Part shown: positions 1 through 7,825 of the stretch, piece by piece
Layout of the letters: each line of letters opens with the position of its first letter
Numbering within the stretch: the first letter of the stretch is position 1
Origin: Actinoallomurus soli
GTDB taxonomy: Bacteria; Actinomycetota; Actinomycetes; Streptosporangiales; Streptosporangiaceae
DNA: 64,000 bases
Reading direction: 5' to 3'
Assembly: GCF_024055715.1 (NCBI RefSeq)
Contig: NZ_JAMXMV010000002.1
Coordinates: 372,001-436,000, forward strand
Position numbers and translations under genes: made by a program
Notes under the pieces: generated by a model
Seen by the model: only the letters and a program-made list of their open reading frames with translations
The model's database searches: none
Told to the model about the DNA's origin: nothing

Positions 1-16
1 CGTCGCCCACTCCTAG
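1..16 (+). CDS. C-terminal tail of an upstream gene (partial)
   Basis: The frame open from the window edge ends in a TAG at 14-16 (last residues V-A-H-S), two bases before the ATG of the first permease. By position this is probably the ATP-binding subunit of the metal ABC transporter, but too little is visible to identify it. Confidence 0.35.
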
Positions 17-18
17 CC

Positions 19-888
19 ATGTACCAGATCTTCATCGAACCGTTCCGGTTCCCCTTCATGGCCCGGGCGCTCGCCGAGCTGATGATCCTCGGGGCGCTGG
101 CCGGGACCGTCGGGGTGCTGATCCTCCTGCGCCGCCTGGCCTTCATGACCGACGCCCTCACCCACACCGTCTTCCCCGGCGTCGTCATCGGCTACCTGCT
201 GAGCGGTGAAGGGGGCATCTTCTGGGGCGCACTCATCGCCGGCGCCGCGACCGCGGTCCTGCTGACCCTGCTCACCCGCCACCGCGCCGTCACCGAAGAC
301 GCCGCGCTCGCGGTCCTGCTGACCACCTTCTTCGCCGTCGGCGTCGTCCTCGTCTCACGGGAATCCGGCTACACGGCGGACCTGACGGCGTTCCTGTTCG
401 GCCGGATCCTCACGGTCACCCCCGCCCAGCTGACCCAGACCCTCGCCGTGACCGCCCTGGTCATCGCCATGATGGTGATCCTGCGACGGCCGTTGCTCGC
501 CCGGTCGTTCGACCCGGAGGGCGCCCGGGCGAGCGGATACCGGATCGGTCTGCTCGACCTCGCCACCAACACGGTCGTCGCCCTGGTCGTCGTCGCCTCC
601 GTACGCGCCGTCGGAACCGTCCTGGTCATCGCGCTGCTCATCGTGCCCGCCGCCGCGGCCCGCGTGGTGTCGGACCGGCTCGCGCTCATCGTTCCGATCG
701 CCGCCGTCCTCGGCGCTTTCGCCGGCTGGGCCGGACTCGCCGTCAGCTACGACGCCTCCATCCACCACGGGCTGCGGCTGGCCTCCGGCGGCACCGTCGT
801 CCTCGTCCTCATCGCCGGCCACCTGGTCGCGCTCGCGGCGGCCGCGGTGATCCGGCGACGACCGCGCCCGGTACGGAGAGCGGCATGA
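19..888 (+). CDS. Metal ABC transporter permease, ABC-3 family (first of three)
   Basis: This is a 289-residue polytopic membrane protein of the ABC-3 (ZnuB/MntB-like) family, which moves Zn2+ or Mn2+ across the membrane with an ATPase and a binding lipoprotein. About eight hydrophobic segments are visible. Family hallmarks are the early L-R-R-L-A-F-M-T-D-A-L-T-H-T-V-F-P-G stretch at residues 37-54 and the late V-G-T-V-L-V-I-A-L-L-I-V-P-A-A-A-A-R stretch. The next permease overlaps it by four bases (ATGA), so the genes are translationally coupled. The ATPase and binding protein are presumably upstream, outside the window. The metal cannot be fixed from the permease alone; zinc is favoured because a zinc-free L32 gene lies nearby. 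Confidence 0.9.
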   Translation: MYQIFIEPFRFPFMARALAELMILGALAGTVGVLILLRRLAFMTDALTHTVFPGVVIGYLLSGEGGIFWGALIAGAATAVLLTLLTRHRAVTEDAALAVLLTTFFAVGVVLVSRESGYTADLTAFLFGRILTVTPAQLTQTLAVTALVIAMMVILRRPLLARSFDPEGARASGYRIGLLDLATNTVVALVVVASVRAVGTVLVIALLIVPAAAARVVSDRLALIVPIAAVLGAFAGWAGLAVSYDASIHHGLRLASGGTVVLVLIAGHLVALAAAAVIRRRPRPVRRAA

Positions 889-1760
889 CCGCCGTCGACC
901 GCGCGTTCCTCGAAGCCGTGCTCCTCGGCACGGTCGGCGGCCTGATCAGCGTGCAGATCCTGCTGCGGCGGCTGCCGTTCTTCACCCTCGCCATGACACA
1001 CGCGACCTTTCCGGGCGTCGTGCTGGCCGCCATCGCCGGAGCCGACCTGTACGCCGGCGGCGGGCTGTTCGGCGTGCTCGTCGTGCTGGGCGTCCTGGCC
1101 CTGTCCCGCCGCCCGGAGCAGGGCACGACCACGGCGATCGGGATCGTGCTGTCGGCCGGGTTCGCGCTCGGCGTCGTCCTGCTGTCGGCGCGCGACGGGT
1201 TCTCCAAGGACCTGACCGCCTACACGGTCGGGCAGATCCTCACCGTCGGCCCCGGCGACCTGACCGCCGTCGCGGTGGTCGGCGTCATCGTCCTGGCGCT
1301 CCTGTCCGTCGCGGGCCGGCAGCTCACGTTCCGGGCGTTCGACCCCGGCGGCTACGCCGCCGCCGGATACCGGCCGACCGTCATCGACATGGCACTCCTG
1401 CTCACCGTCGAGGCCGTCATCATCGTCGCCGTCCCCGCCGTCGGCGCGATCCTCGCCGTCGCCGTACTCGTCGCCCCGGCCGCCATCGCCCGCCTGTGGA
1501 CTCACAACGTCACCGCGATGACCGCCATCGCCGTGGCCGCGGGCATCGGCAGCGGGCTGGCCGGTGTCCTGATCTCCACCCGGTACGACGTCGCCACCGG
1601 AGGCACCATCACCGTCGTCACCGGAACCCTCTTCGCGCTGTCCTTGGCGGCGACCACGACCTGGACCGCCATCACCGGCTCACGACGAGGCCGCCGGCAG
1701 GCGGCGGATCGGCCCGCTTCGGCCGTCACCGGGCCGTCGCACCTCGAGGAGGTCGGATGA
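885..1760 (+). CDS. Metal ABC transporter permease, ABC-3 family (second of three)
   Basis: This 291-residue permease is a clear paralogue of its neighbour. It keeps the L-R-R-L-P-F-F-T-L-A-M-T-H-A-T-F-P-G loop, the F-D-P-G-G-Y-A-A-A-G-Y loop before the central helices and the P-A-V-G-A-I-L-A-V-A-V-L-V-A-P-A segment near the end. The ATG overlaps the preceding stop and its own stop overlaps the next ATG, so all three permeases are one translational unit. It may form a heterodimer with one of the other two. The C-terminal 30 residues are polar and cytoplasmic. Confidence 0.9.
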   Translation: MTAVDRAFLEAVLLGTVGGLISVQILLRRLPFFTLAMTHATFPGVVLAAIAGADLYAGGGLFGVLVVLGVLALSRRPEQGTTTAIGIVLSAGFALGVVLLSARDGFSKDLTAYTVGQILTVGPGDLTAVAVVGVIVLALLSVAGRQLTFRAFDPGGYAAAGYRPTVIDMALLLTVEAVIIVAVPAVGAILAVAVLVAPAAIARLWTHNVTAMTAIAVAAGIGSGLAGVLISTRYDVATGGTITVVTGTLFALSLAATTTWTAITGSRRGRRQAADRPASAVTGPSHLEEVG

Positions 1761-2581
1761 GCGCACTCACCGAGCGGGCGCTGGCCGAACTCCTCCTGAC
1801 CGGAGGGATCTGCGGCGTCCTCGGCGTCCAGGTCGTGCTGCGGCGCCTGGCGTTCTTCACCGAGACCCTCGGCCACGTCACCTTCCTCGGCGTCGTCACG
1901 GCCGCCGTCACGGGAACCGACATCACGATCGGTGCCGGGATCGCGGCGATGGGCGCGGTGGCGGTGATGGGCCGCGGCGGCGTCGCATCCCGACCGCATC
2001 ACCAGCGCTCCGGTGTCATGATCAGCGGCGCGCTCGCGCTCGGCGTCGTGCTGATCTCGACCCGGCCGGGCTTCGGCAAGGACCTGAGCGCCGCCCTCGT
2101 CGGATCTCCCCTCACCGCCGGAACCGGCGACATCACCGTGGCGGCGATCACCGCCGTCCTCGTCACCGGCACGCTCACGCTCGCGCACAAGGAACTGGTG
2201 CTCGCCGCATTCGACCCCGCCGTGACGCGGGCGCTCGGGTACCCCACCCGGCTCATCGACGGCGGCCTGCTGGCCCTTCTCGCGGTGACCGTGGTGACCG
2301 CCGTACCGGCCGTCGGCGCGACGCTCCCCCTGGCGCTGCTGGTCGGCCCCGCCGCCTCGGCCCTGCTGTGGACCCGCCGCATCATCCCCGCCACGCTCAT
2401 CGGCGGCCTGCTCGGCGCGGCCGCCGGCGCTGCCGGGCTGGCCCTGTCCCTGCACTACCGCGTCGCGACCGCCGCCGGCACCGCCGTCATCTGCGGTGCC
2501 CTGTTCATCGTCGCGGCCACCACCACCCTCGCCGGCCGCGCACGACAGACCCGACTTCACAGACCGGCCACAGGTCTGTGA
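1757..2581 (+). CDS. Metal ABC transporter permease, ABC-3 family (third of three)
   Basis: This is a 274-residue third ABC-3 paralogue. I start it at the ATG at 1757, which overlaps the previous stop as ATGA; the frame is open further upstream but only as the antisense-like shadow of gene two. It has the L-R-R-L-A-F-F-T-E-T-L-G-H-V-T-F-L-G loop, an F-D-P-A-V-T-R-A-L-G-Y loop and a P-A-V-G-A-T-L-P-L-A-L-L-V-G-P-A segment. The usual P-G after T-F is L-G here, and a polar R-P-H-H-Q-R-S stretch lies between helices, so it is the most divergent copy. It may be a specialised partner subunit. Confidence 0.87.
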   Translation: MSALTERALAELLLTGGICGVLGVQVVLRRLAFFTETLGHVTFLGVVTAAVTGTDITIGAGIAAMGAVAVMGRGGVASRPHHQRSGVMISGALALGVVLISTRPGFGKDLSAALVGSPLTAGTGDITVAAITAVLVTGTLTLAHKELVLAAFDPAVTRALGYPTRLIDGGLLALLAVTVVTAVPAVGATLPLALLVGPAASALLWTRRIIPATLIGGLLGAAAGAAGLALSLHYRVATAAGTAVICGALFIVAATTTLAGRARQTRLHRPATGL

Positions 2582-2654
2582 CGCCACCGCTACCTGACCC
2601 GACCATCCACCCGATCTACCGTCCAGGCGACCCATCGATCCGACAGGAGAACCC

Positions 2655-3041
2655 ATGTCGCTGACCGTGTCCCCCGAACTCCTCCAGGACGCCCAGCGCG
2701 GCGACGTCGACGACGCCGCGTTCGTCGACTGCATCCGCACGTCCCTGCCCTACGGCTGGCAGGTCGTCACCGGCCTCGTCGACCAGCTGCGGGACAACGG
2801 GGGCGAGTTCGCCGACAACCAGACGCCGCCGCCCGACGAGACCGCCCGCGGCCAGCTCCTGCGGATGATGGCCAGCGACGCCATGCGCGGCGCCCTGGAG
2901 AACCACTTCGGCGTGCGGCTGGCGTTCCAGAACTGCCACCGCGTCGCCGTCTTCCGCCCCGGCGCCGACCGCGCCTACCGGCAGTTCATCACTCCTCGCG
3001 CCCAGATCCTCAACCAGAAGCCCGAACTCGTCGACTGCTGA
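2655..3041 (+). CDS. SCO5389-family small protein
   Basis: This 128-residue soluble protein matches my recollection of the actinobacterial SCO5389 family. It has the conserved blocks F-V-D-C-I-R-T-S-L-P-Y, G-G-E-F-A-D-N-Q-T-P-P-P-D-E, A-R-G-Q-L-L-R and H-F-G-V-R-L-A-F-Q-N-C-H-R-V-A-V-F, and ends in D-C. The family has no established biochemical function that I know of. The ATG is preceded by an AGGAGAA ribosome-binding site. It sits 73 bases after the third permease, so it may be co-transcribed. A strong hairpin follows its stop. Confidence 0.85.
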   Translation: MSLTVSPELLQDAQRGDVDDAAFVDCIRTSLPYGWQVVTGLVDQLRDNGGEFADNQTPPPDETARGQLLRMMASDAMRGALENHFGVRLAFQNCHRVAVFRPGADRAYRQFITPRAQILNQKPELVDC

Positions 3042-3048
3042 GACCACG

Positions 3049-3080
3049 ACGGGCCGCCCGCCGAACGGCGGGCGGCCCGT
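3049..3080. terminator. Bidirectional terminator hairpin
   Basis: A perfect 14-bp stem (ACGGGCCGCCCGCC at 3049-3062 and its complement at 3067-3080) has a GAAC loop. It lies between the converging ends of the SCO5389-family gene and rpmF, so it can stop both transcripts. No U-tract follows, which is usual at this GC content. Confidence 0.85.
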
Positions 3081-3105
3081 CCCATGACACGTCCTCAGAG
3101 ATCGA

Positions 3106-3288
3106 TCACCGGCGCGCGTCGTCCTCGGGCGTGAGGACGCCGGTGGCGTAGACGCGTATGAGCCGGCGGGGGACGAGATGACGTCGCCCGTCGATGACGA
3201 TGGGGACCAGGTCGGGCCGCCGGGCCTTCCACTGGGAACGCCGGGATCGGGTGTTCGCCCGGGATGTACGCCGTTTGGGCACGGCCAT
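3106..3288 (-). CDS. rpmF: Ribosomal protein L32, zinc-independent (cysteine-free) form
   Basis: The 60-residue product begins [22 protein letters not shown], the unmistakable L32 N-terminus. The second half has no cysteines, whereas zinc-binding L32 carries two C-x-x-C pairs there. It is therefore the C-minus paralogue, which in actinobacteria is normally expressed under zinc limitation to replace the zinc form in ribosomes. A GAAAGGA ribosome-binding site precedes the ATG. Neighbouring metal ABC permeases fit a zinc-homeostasis context. I did not find a convincing Zur box in the short upstream region. Confidence 0.93.
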   Translation of the reverse strand: MAVPKRRTSRANTRSRRSQWKARRPDLVPIVIDGRRHLVPRRLIRVYATGVLTPEDDARR

Positions 3289-3429
3289 GAGCGTTTCCTT
3301 TCACGGGGTTGAGGGGCGTCAGGAGAGGCGGCGGGCGGCGCGTCGGCCGCCGAGCCGAGGATCGAGTCGGCCGACGTCCAGATCGACACCTCTATGGACG
3401 GAAGGTCCGGGCGTCAAGAAGCCGGCGCG

Positions 3430-3826
3430 GCTGGACCCAGGCGGAGCCGAGACCGGCCCCTACGCCGAACACGTCGACGAAATGGTCGTACAGCGGCTGC
3501 AGAGGCAGCAGACCCTGGAGCGGAAGGACCCTCCCCGAATTCTGCTCGTTTGCGATGAGGCGGCCGTCCGAAGGCCGATCGGCGGAACGAAGGCGTTCAC
3601 GGAGCAGCTCAGGCGGCTCGAAGAAATCGCGCAGCGTCCGAACGTCATCGTCCAGGTCGTGCCATCGACGACGGCGGCGTACGCCGGACTCGTGAGCCTG
3701 TTCACGGTCATGTCGTTCGATGACCGCCCCGATGTCGCTTACGTCGAGGGCCCCGATACAGGGCAGCTCATCGGCGTTGAGCTGGCCGTGGTGTCCGAGG
3801 GCGTGGGCGCGGGGGACGACGCGTAG
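3430..3826 (+). pseudogene. Remnant of an XRE/DUF5753 (Scr1-type) regulator
   Basis: The frame from about 3430 encodes the middle of a DUF5753 ligand or partner-binding domain: V-D-E-M-V-V-Q-R-L-Q-R-Q, L-V-C-D-E-A-A-V-R-R-P-I-G-G, R-P-N-V-I-V-Q-V-V-P and Y-V-E-G-P-D-T-G-Q-L-I. The helix-turn-helix and first half of DUF5753 are missing and the C-terminus departs from the family after G-Q-L-I, ending early at 3826. The family is normally about 280 residues; about 115 recognisable residues remain. No start codon with a ribosome-binding site fits. It is a decayed relative of the intact genes at 19801 and 21144. Confidence 0.75.
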
Positions 3827-3937
3827 CCCATGAGGACGCCCGGCGGCGGGGCCGCCGGGCGGGGCTTCCAGGCGGCCAGGCCCCAGCGGATCAGTTCGGT
3901 GTGCAGCGTGCAGGTGGCCCGGTTCGAATGGCGTTGA

Positions 3938-3969
3938 GTGTGGTGCCGGGGCGCGGCCCGGCACCACAC
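3938..3969. terminator. Terminator hairpin after the secreted glycosidase
   Basis: A perfect 13-bp stem (GTGTGGTGCCGGG at 3938-3950 pairing with 3957-3969) has a six-base loop. It lies 22 bases beyond the stop of the minus-strand glycosidase, so it probably ends the sugar operon. It would also block read-through from the DUF5753 relic side. Confidence 0.8.
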
Positions 3970-3990
3970 GTCGGTCGGGTGGGGTGGGAT

Positions 3991-5703
3991 CTAGCGGGCG
4001 GTGAGGGTCCACAGGTGGTCCGCGGTGCCGTTGTCCTCCCATTGGAGGACCTGGGCGCCGGAGGCGGTGCTCATGTTCGTCACACCGAGCAGGAGGCCGC
4101 TGTTGTGGTTGATGATCTTGTAGTGGCCGTTCCCGTCGGAGGCGAACTGCCACAGGTGGTCGGCGGTGCCGTTGTCTCCCCAGATCAGGGCGGTCCCGCC
4201 GTCGCTCGTGCTCATGTTCGTGATACCGAGGGCCAGCCCACTGGCCTTGTTGATGATCTTGTAGAGGCCGGAGCCGGCATCGACGAGGGTCCAGGTCTGG
4301 GTGCCGCTGGACGAGGGAGTGGCCTGGTCGACCAGGGTCCCCTGGGCGGTGCCGGAGTTCTGGGTGTCCAGCGCCAGGCCGCTGTTCACGTTCTTGATCT
4401 GGTAGGTGCCGGCCAGTGAGGTCGACCCTCCGCCGCTGCCCGGCGTGACCACCAGGTGGTACCCGTAATTGGCGTTCATGTTCGCGATGGGGACGGTGAT
4501 GGAGCCGTTGGTCACGGTGTAGTTCGACTCGGCCAGCGTGCTGGGTCCCGAGACCGCCACCGTGCGCCCGGGCGAGGGGGTGTACTCCACCTTCACGTGG
4601 ACGGTGCTTCCGAAGTTGCCGAGTCCGTTGATGGTCACGGCGCTGTCCCCGGAGCCGTGACCGACGATGACGCTGAGCTGGTTGCCGGCGCTGCCCAGTG
4701 CCGCGGCGCCGTCGATCCCGGTCTGTGCGGGCGGGGTGGTGACGACCATCTGGCCGCTCATGTCGGCGTACCACTTGTAGAGCCAGTACGCGCCGTTGGG
4801 CGAACCGCCCTGACCGGTGAGCAGATCCCCGAGCGCGCCGGACTGGTTCCAGAACGCCAGCTCGGCGTCGTGGATCCCCAGCCGCTCGAACTTGGCGATG
4901 TAGCCGACGAGGGGACCGGGGATGCCGACCTCGGACGGTGCGGCGTACTCCTCAATGGCGATCGGGCGGGGGCTGATGCCGAGGCTCTTCTCGATCGCGG
5001 TGACGTTGGCGACGTCACCGGCGATCTTGGCGGAGTTCGACAGCTCGTGCCAGGCCAGGATGTCCGGCACGGTGTTGGTCGCGACCGCGTTCTTGAGGAA
5101 GTTCTGCATGTCGCTGATGTTGTCCGAGAAGCTCGGGCCCTGGATCGGGGTCGTCGCGTCCTTGGACCGCACCTCGCGGTAGGTCTTGGTCCAGAAGTCC
5201 TCGAAGGTGCCGTTGGAGGACGACCAGGTGCCGTCCGCCTCGTTCCACAGCGCGTACGCGGCCAGGTTCGTGATCCCGGACGCCTTGACCTGGGCGATCT
5301 GCTGGTCGACGAGGCTGAACCAGTTGCTCCAGCTGAACTGGTACGGCCAGCCGGCGTAGAGGTCCGAGAGCCGGTCCACGACCTTCGCGCCCGCACGCGC
5401 CGCCTCCGGCGCCACCGTCAGGATGTCACCCGTCGGCTGCTGCTTGCCGCCCTGCGGCTTCTGCACGAACGTGTTCGGCTTGATCGGCTCGACCAGGCTG
5501 TCCGCCGGCGTCGAGGCGTTCGCCAGACCGTACAGCGAACCCGTCGCCACATGCGTCACCGGACGCAGGACCTGGTTCGCGTTGACCACCAGGGTCGTGG
5601 CGGCGTGCGCGGGGGTGGCGGCGAGGACGGCACCGGCCGCGGTGAGGGTCAGCGAGGTGAGGAGGGCGGCGGCTCTTCCGCCTCTGGTTCTGGTTGTTTT
5701 CAC
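3991..5703 (-). CDS. Secreted glycoside hydrolase with C-terminal ricin-type lectin domain
   Basis: I choose the GTG at 5703 (570 residues): it gives a textbook signal peptide (K-T-T-R-T-R-G-G-R then a hydrophobic core, cleavage after A-H-A). The catalytic part resembles a clan GH-A barrel. W-N-E (Glu155) looks like the acid/base and the I-E-E-Y pair (Glu251/252) the nucleophile, but I cannot assign a GH family. Residues 434-570 form a ricin-type beta-trefoil with repeated I-x-N-x-x-S-G-L-x-L and D-H-L-W motifs, presumably for carbohydrate binding. It is the last gene of the GH127/ABC-transporter operon, so it probably releases oligosaccharide outside the cell for import. Confidence 0.85.
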   Translation of the reverse strand: MKTTRTRGGRAAALLTSLTLTAAGAVLAATPAHAATTLVVNANQVLRPVTHVATGSLYGLANASTPADSLVEPIKPNTFVQKPQGGKQQPTGDILTVAPEAARAGAKVVDRLSDLYAGWPYQFSWSNWFSLVDQQIAQVKASGITNLAAYALWNEADGTWSSSNGTFEDFWTKTYREVRSKDATTPIQGPSFSDNISDMQNFLKNAVATNTVPDILAWHELSNSAKIAGDVANVTAIEKSLGISPRPIAIEEYAAPSEVGIPGPLVGYIAKFERLGIHDAELAFWNQSGALGDLLTGQGGSPNGAYWLYKWYADMSGQMVVTTPPAQTGIDGAAALGSAGNQLSVIVGHGSGDSAVTINGLGNFGSTVHVKVEYTPSPGRTVAVSGPSTLAESNYTVTNGSITVPIANMNANYGYHLVVTPGSGGGSTSLAGTYQIKNVNSGLALDTQNSGTAQGTLVDQATPSSSGTQTWTLVDAGSGLYKIINKASGLALGITNMSTSDGGTALIWGDNGTADHLWQFASDGNGHYKIINHNSGLLLGVTNMSTASGAQVLQWEDNGTADHLWTLTAR

Positions 5704-5847
5704 TTCGGGCTCTCTTGTTGAGTGAGGGGACTCGTGGGTGGGAGCGGCGAAGGCCTGCGAAGGTGCGGGTTCAGGCGGTGCGTGAGTGGACCGCGGGTCC
5801 GGGGGGCCGCGCGCACGGCCTGCCGTGGGCCGGAGGGACATGGGACC

Positions 5848-6678
5848 TCAGTCCTTGACGGCGCCGGCGGTGACACCGGCCGCGACGTAGCGCTGGGCGA
5901 GGACGAGGAGCAGTGCCGCGGGAATCGAGGCGACCACCGCGGTGGCCATGATGGCGTTCCACTCCTGGTTGTTGTTTCCGATGTAGCGATAGATGCCGAG
6001 GGTGATCGGGCGCAGCCGGCCGCCGGTGTCGAGGGTGTTGGCGAAGACGAAGTCGGACCAGGCCCACAGGAAGCTGAAGAGGGAGACGGTGACGAGGGCG
6101 TTGCGGCTGACCGGCAGGACGACGGACCAGAAGGTGCGGAGGGTTCCGGCGCCGTCGATGCCGGCGGCGGCCAGGAGCTCGTCGGGGATGCCGGACATGA
6201 ACGCCGTGAAGATCATCACCCCGAACGGCACGGCGATGGTGGAGTCGGCGACGATCAGGCCCCACCAGGTGTTCATCAGGCCGAGGTTGAGGAAGATGCC
6301 GTAGAAGCCCATGGCCATGACGATGCCGGGGATCATCTGGGCGATCAGGAGCACGATGCTCAGGGTTCCGCCGCCGCGGGGGCGCAGCTTGGCGAGCGCG
6401 TAGCCGGCCGGTGCCGCCGGCAGGAGGGTGAGGATCACGGTGCCCAGGCCGATGAGGAGGCTGGTGAGCAGGTAGGGCATCTGGTCGTTGAGGACGGCCT
6501 TGTACCCCTCGAAGGTGGGGTGGAGCGGGATGAGGTCCGGGGGGTCCTTGCGCATGTCCTGCTGGGGCGTCAGCGAGACGTTGAGCATCCAATAGACGGG
6601 GAAGAGCATGATCGCCGTCAGGACGACGCCGATGACGGTGGTGCGGACGCTGCGGCGGTGCCGGGTGGGGACGGTCAT
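5848..6678 (-). CDS. Carbohydrate ABC transporter permease, MalG-like
   Basis: This 276-residue inner-membrane permease belongs to the CUT1 family (MalG/LacG type). It has an N-terminal helix, the S-L-T-P-Q-Q-D-M loop and the ATPase-coupling EAA loop D-E-L-L-A-A-A-G-I-D-G-A-G. The ATG at 6678 overlaps the stop of the upstream MalF-like gene (ATGA), showing coupled translation. No ATPase gene is present in the cluster; CUT1 systems of actinomycetes commonly use a shared MsiK-type ATPase encoded elsewhere. Confidence 0.93.
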   Translation of the reverse strand: MTVPTRHRRSVRTTVIGVVLTAIMLFPVYWMLNVSLTPQQDMRKDPPDLIPLHPTFEGYKAVLNDQMPYLLTSLLIGLGTVILTLLPAAPAGYALAKLRPRGGGTLSIVLLIAQMIPGIVMAMGFYGIFLNLGLMNTWWGLIVADSTIAVPFGVMIFTAFMSGIPDELLAAAGIDGAGTLRTFWSVVLPVSRNALVTVSLFSFLWAWSDFVFANTLDTGGRLRPITLGIYRYIGNNNQEWNAIMATAVVASIPAALLLVLAQRYVAAGVTAGAVKD

Positions 6679-7652
6679 GATTCCTGGCTCCTCTGGACGC
6701 GGATGTAGAGCAGCCCGAAGACCAGGGCGATCAGGATGAGGATGTTGCCGACGGCGGCGCCGGGCCCGAACTGGGGCAGGAGGGAGCCGAATCCGAGCCG
6801 GTACGACCAGGTGGCGAGGGTGGAGGAGGAGTCCCCCGGACCGCCCTTGGTCATGATCCAGATGAGGTCGAAGACCTTGAGCGTGTAGACGAAGCCGAGG
6901 AGCAGCACGACCGCGGAGACGGGCCGCAGCAGCGGGAAGGTGATCCGGCGGAACACCTGCCAGGATCCGGCGCCGTCCAGCGCGGCCGCCTCGTACAGGT
7001 CGGCGGGGATGTTCTGCAGCCCGCTGTAGAGGATGACCAGGTTGAACGGGATGCCGATCCAGATGTTCGCGATGACGACCGAGGTCAGTGCCCAGTGGGG
7101 CGAGGTGAGCCAGTCGACCGGAGAGACGCCGATGAAGTGGAGGGCGTAGTTCAGCACGCCGGATTCGCTGTTCATCATCCACGCCCAGGTCGAGGAGGAG
7201 ACGATGAGCGGCAGCAGCCAGGGGATGAGGAAGAGCGCCCGCAGCAGCCCGGACAGGCGGAAGTTCCGGTTGAAGAAGACGGCCAGGGCCAGCCCCGCGC
7301 AGTACTGGACGGCGATGGAGACCAGCGTGAAGACGAAGGTGTTCCGTATCGCGGGCCAGAACGTGGGGTCGTGCAGGACCTGACCGAAGTTGTCCCATCC
7401 GGAGAACGGGGCCCCGCCGGCCACGAAGGAGCGCACCGTGTAGTGGTGCAGGCTCAGATCCAGGTTGCGGTAGAGGGGATAGAGGTAGAACCCGGCCAGA
7501 TAGACCACCAGCGGCAGCGTGAAGGCCCAGGCGGTCCACTGGTGCTTGCCACGCCGGCGCCGCCGGCCCTTGCCGGCGTCGGCCGGAGTGCTCACGGTCG
7601 CCCTGGACGCGGCCGGGGACCGCTGCGGGCGGTCGGCTCGGACGAGGGTCAT
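6675..7652 (-). CDS. Carbohydrate ABC transporter permease, MalF-like
   Basis: This is a 325-residue CUT1 permease with six predicted helices after a basic cytoplasmic N-terminus (G-K-G-R-R-R-R-R-G-K). The EAA loop reads Y-E-A-A-A-L-D-G-A-G-S-W-Q-V-F-R-R-I-T-F-P. It pairs with the MalG-like subunit encoded immediately downstream to form the import channel. A 172-base gap separates it from the binding-protein gene; the gap holds no ORF I trust and may contain an mRNA-stability structure. Confidence 0.93.
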   Translation of the reverse strand: MTLVRADRPQRSPAASRATVSTPADAGKGRRRRRGKHQWTAWAFTLPLVVYLAGFYLYPLYRNLDLSLHHYTVRSFVAGGAPFSGWDNFGQVLHDPTFWPAIRNTFVFTLVSIAVQYCAGLALAVFFNRNFRLSGLLRALFLIPWLLPLIVSSSTWAWMMNSESGVLNYALHFIGVSPVDWLTSPHWALTSVVIANIWIGIPFNLVILYSGLQNIPADLYEAAALDGAGSWQVFRRITFPLLRPVSAVVLLLGFVYTLKVFDLIWIMTKGGPGDSSSTLATWSYRLGFGSLLPQFGPGAAVGNILILIALVFGLLYIRVQRSQES

Positions 7653-7825
7653 GCGGGGCTCCTAGCTGCGGGGAACGGCGTCCAGGACGCTGTGCTGAGG
7701 ATGCGGAGACGTGGTCCGCGCGGCGTCACACCGGCCACATCTCGGAGTCGCTGGATTCTTCGCTGCCAGGACCGGCCCCGTTCGGGAGCGTCGGGGGCCG
7801 GCGCGGCGTCCGGCAGCCGTACGGG

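Noticed and set aside
3289-3430. Searched for a Zur box before rpmF
   Set aside because: No AT-rich TGAAAATGATTTTCA-like palindrome is present; regulation by Zur is inferred only from gene content.
3921-3950. A GGTTCGAAT string resembling a tRNA T-arm near 3921
   Set aside because: No acceptor-stem partner, anticodon arm or D-arm is found on either side, and the bases to the right belong to the 13-bp terminator hairpin.
7653-7825. Possible gene or riboswitch between the MalF-like and binding-protein genes
   Set aside because: The 173-base gap has frames in several phases but no ribosome-binding site with a plausible product and no riboswitch-like conserved core.
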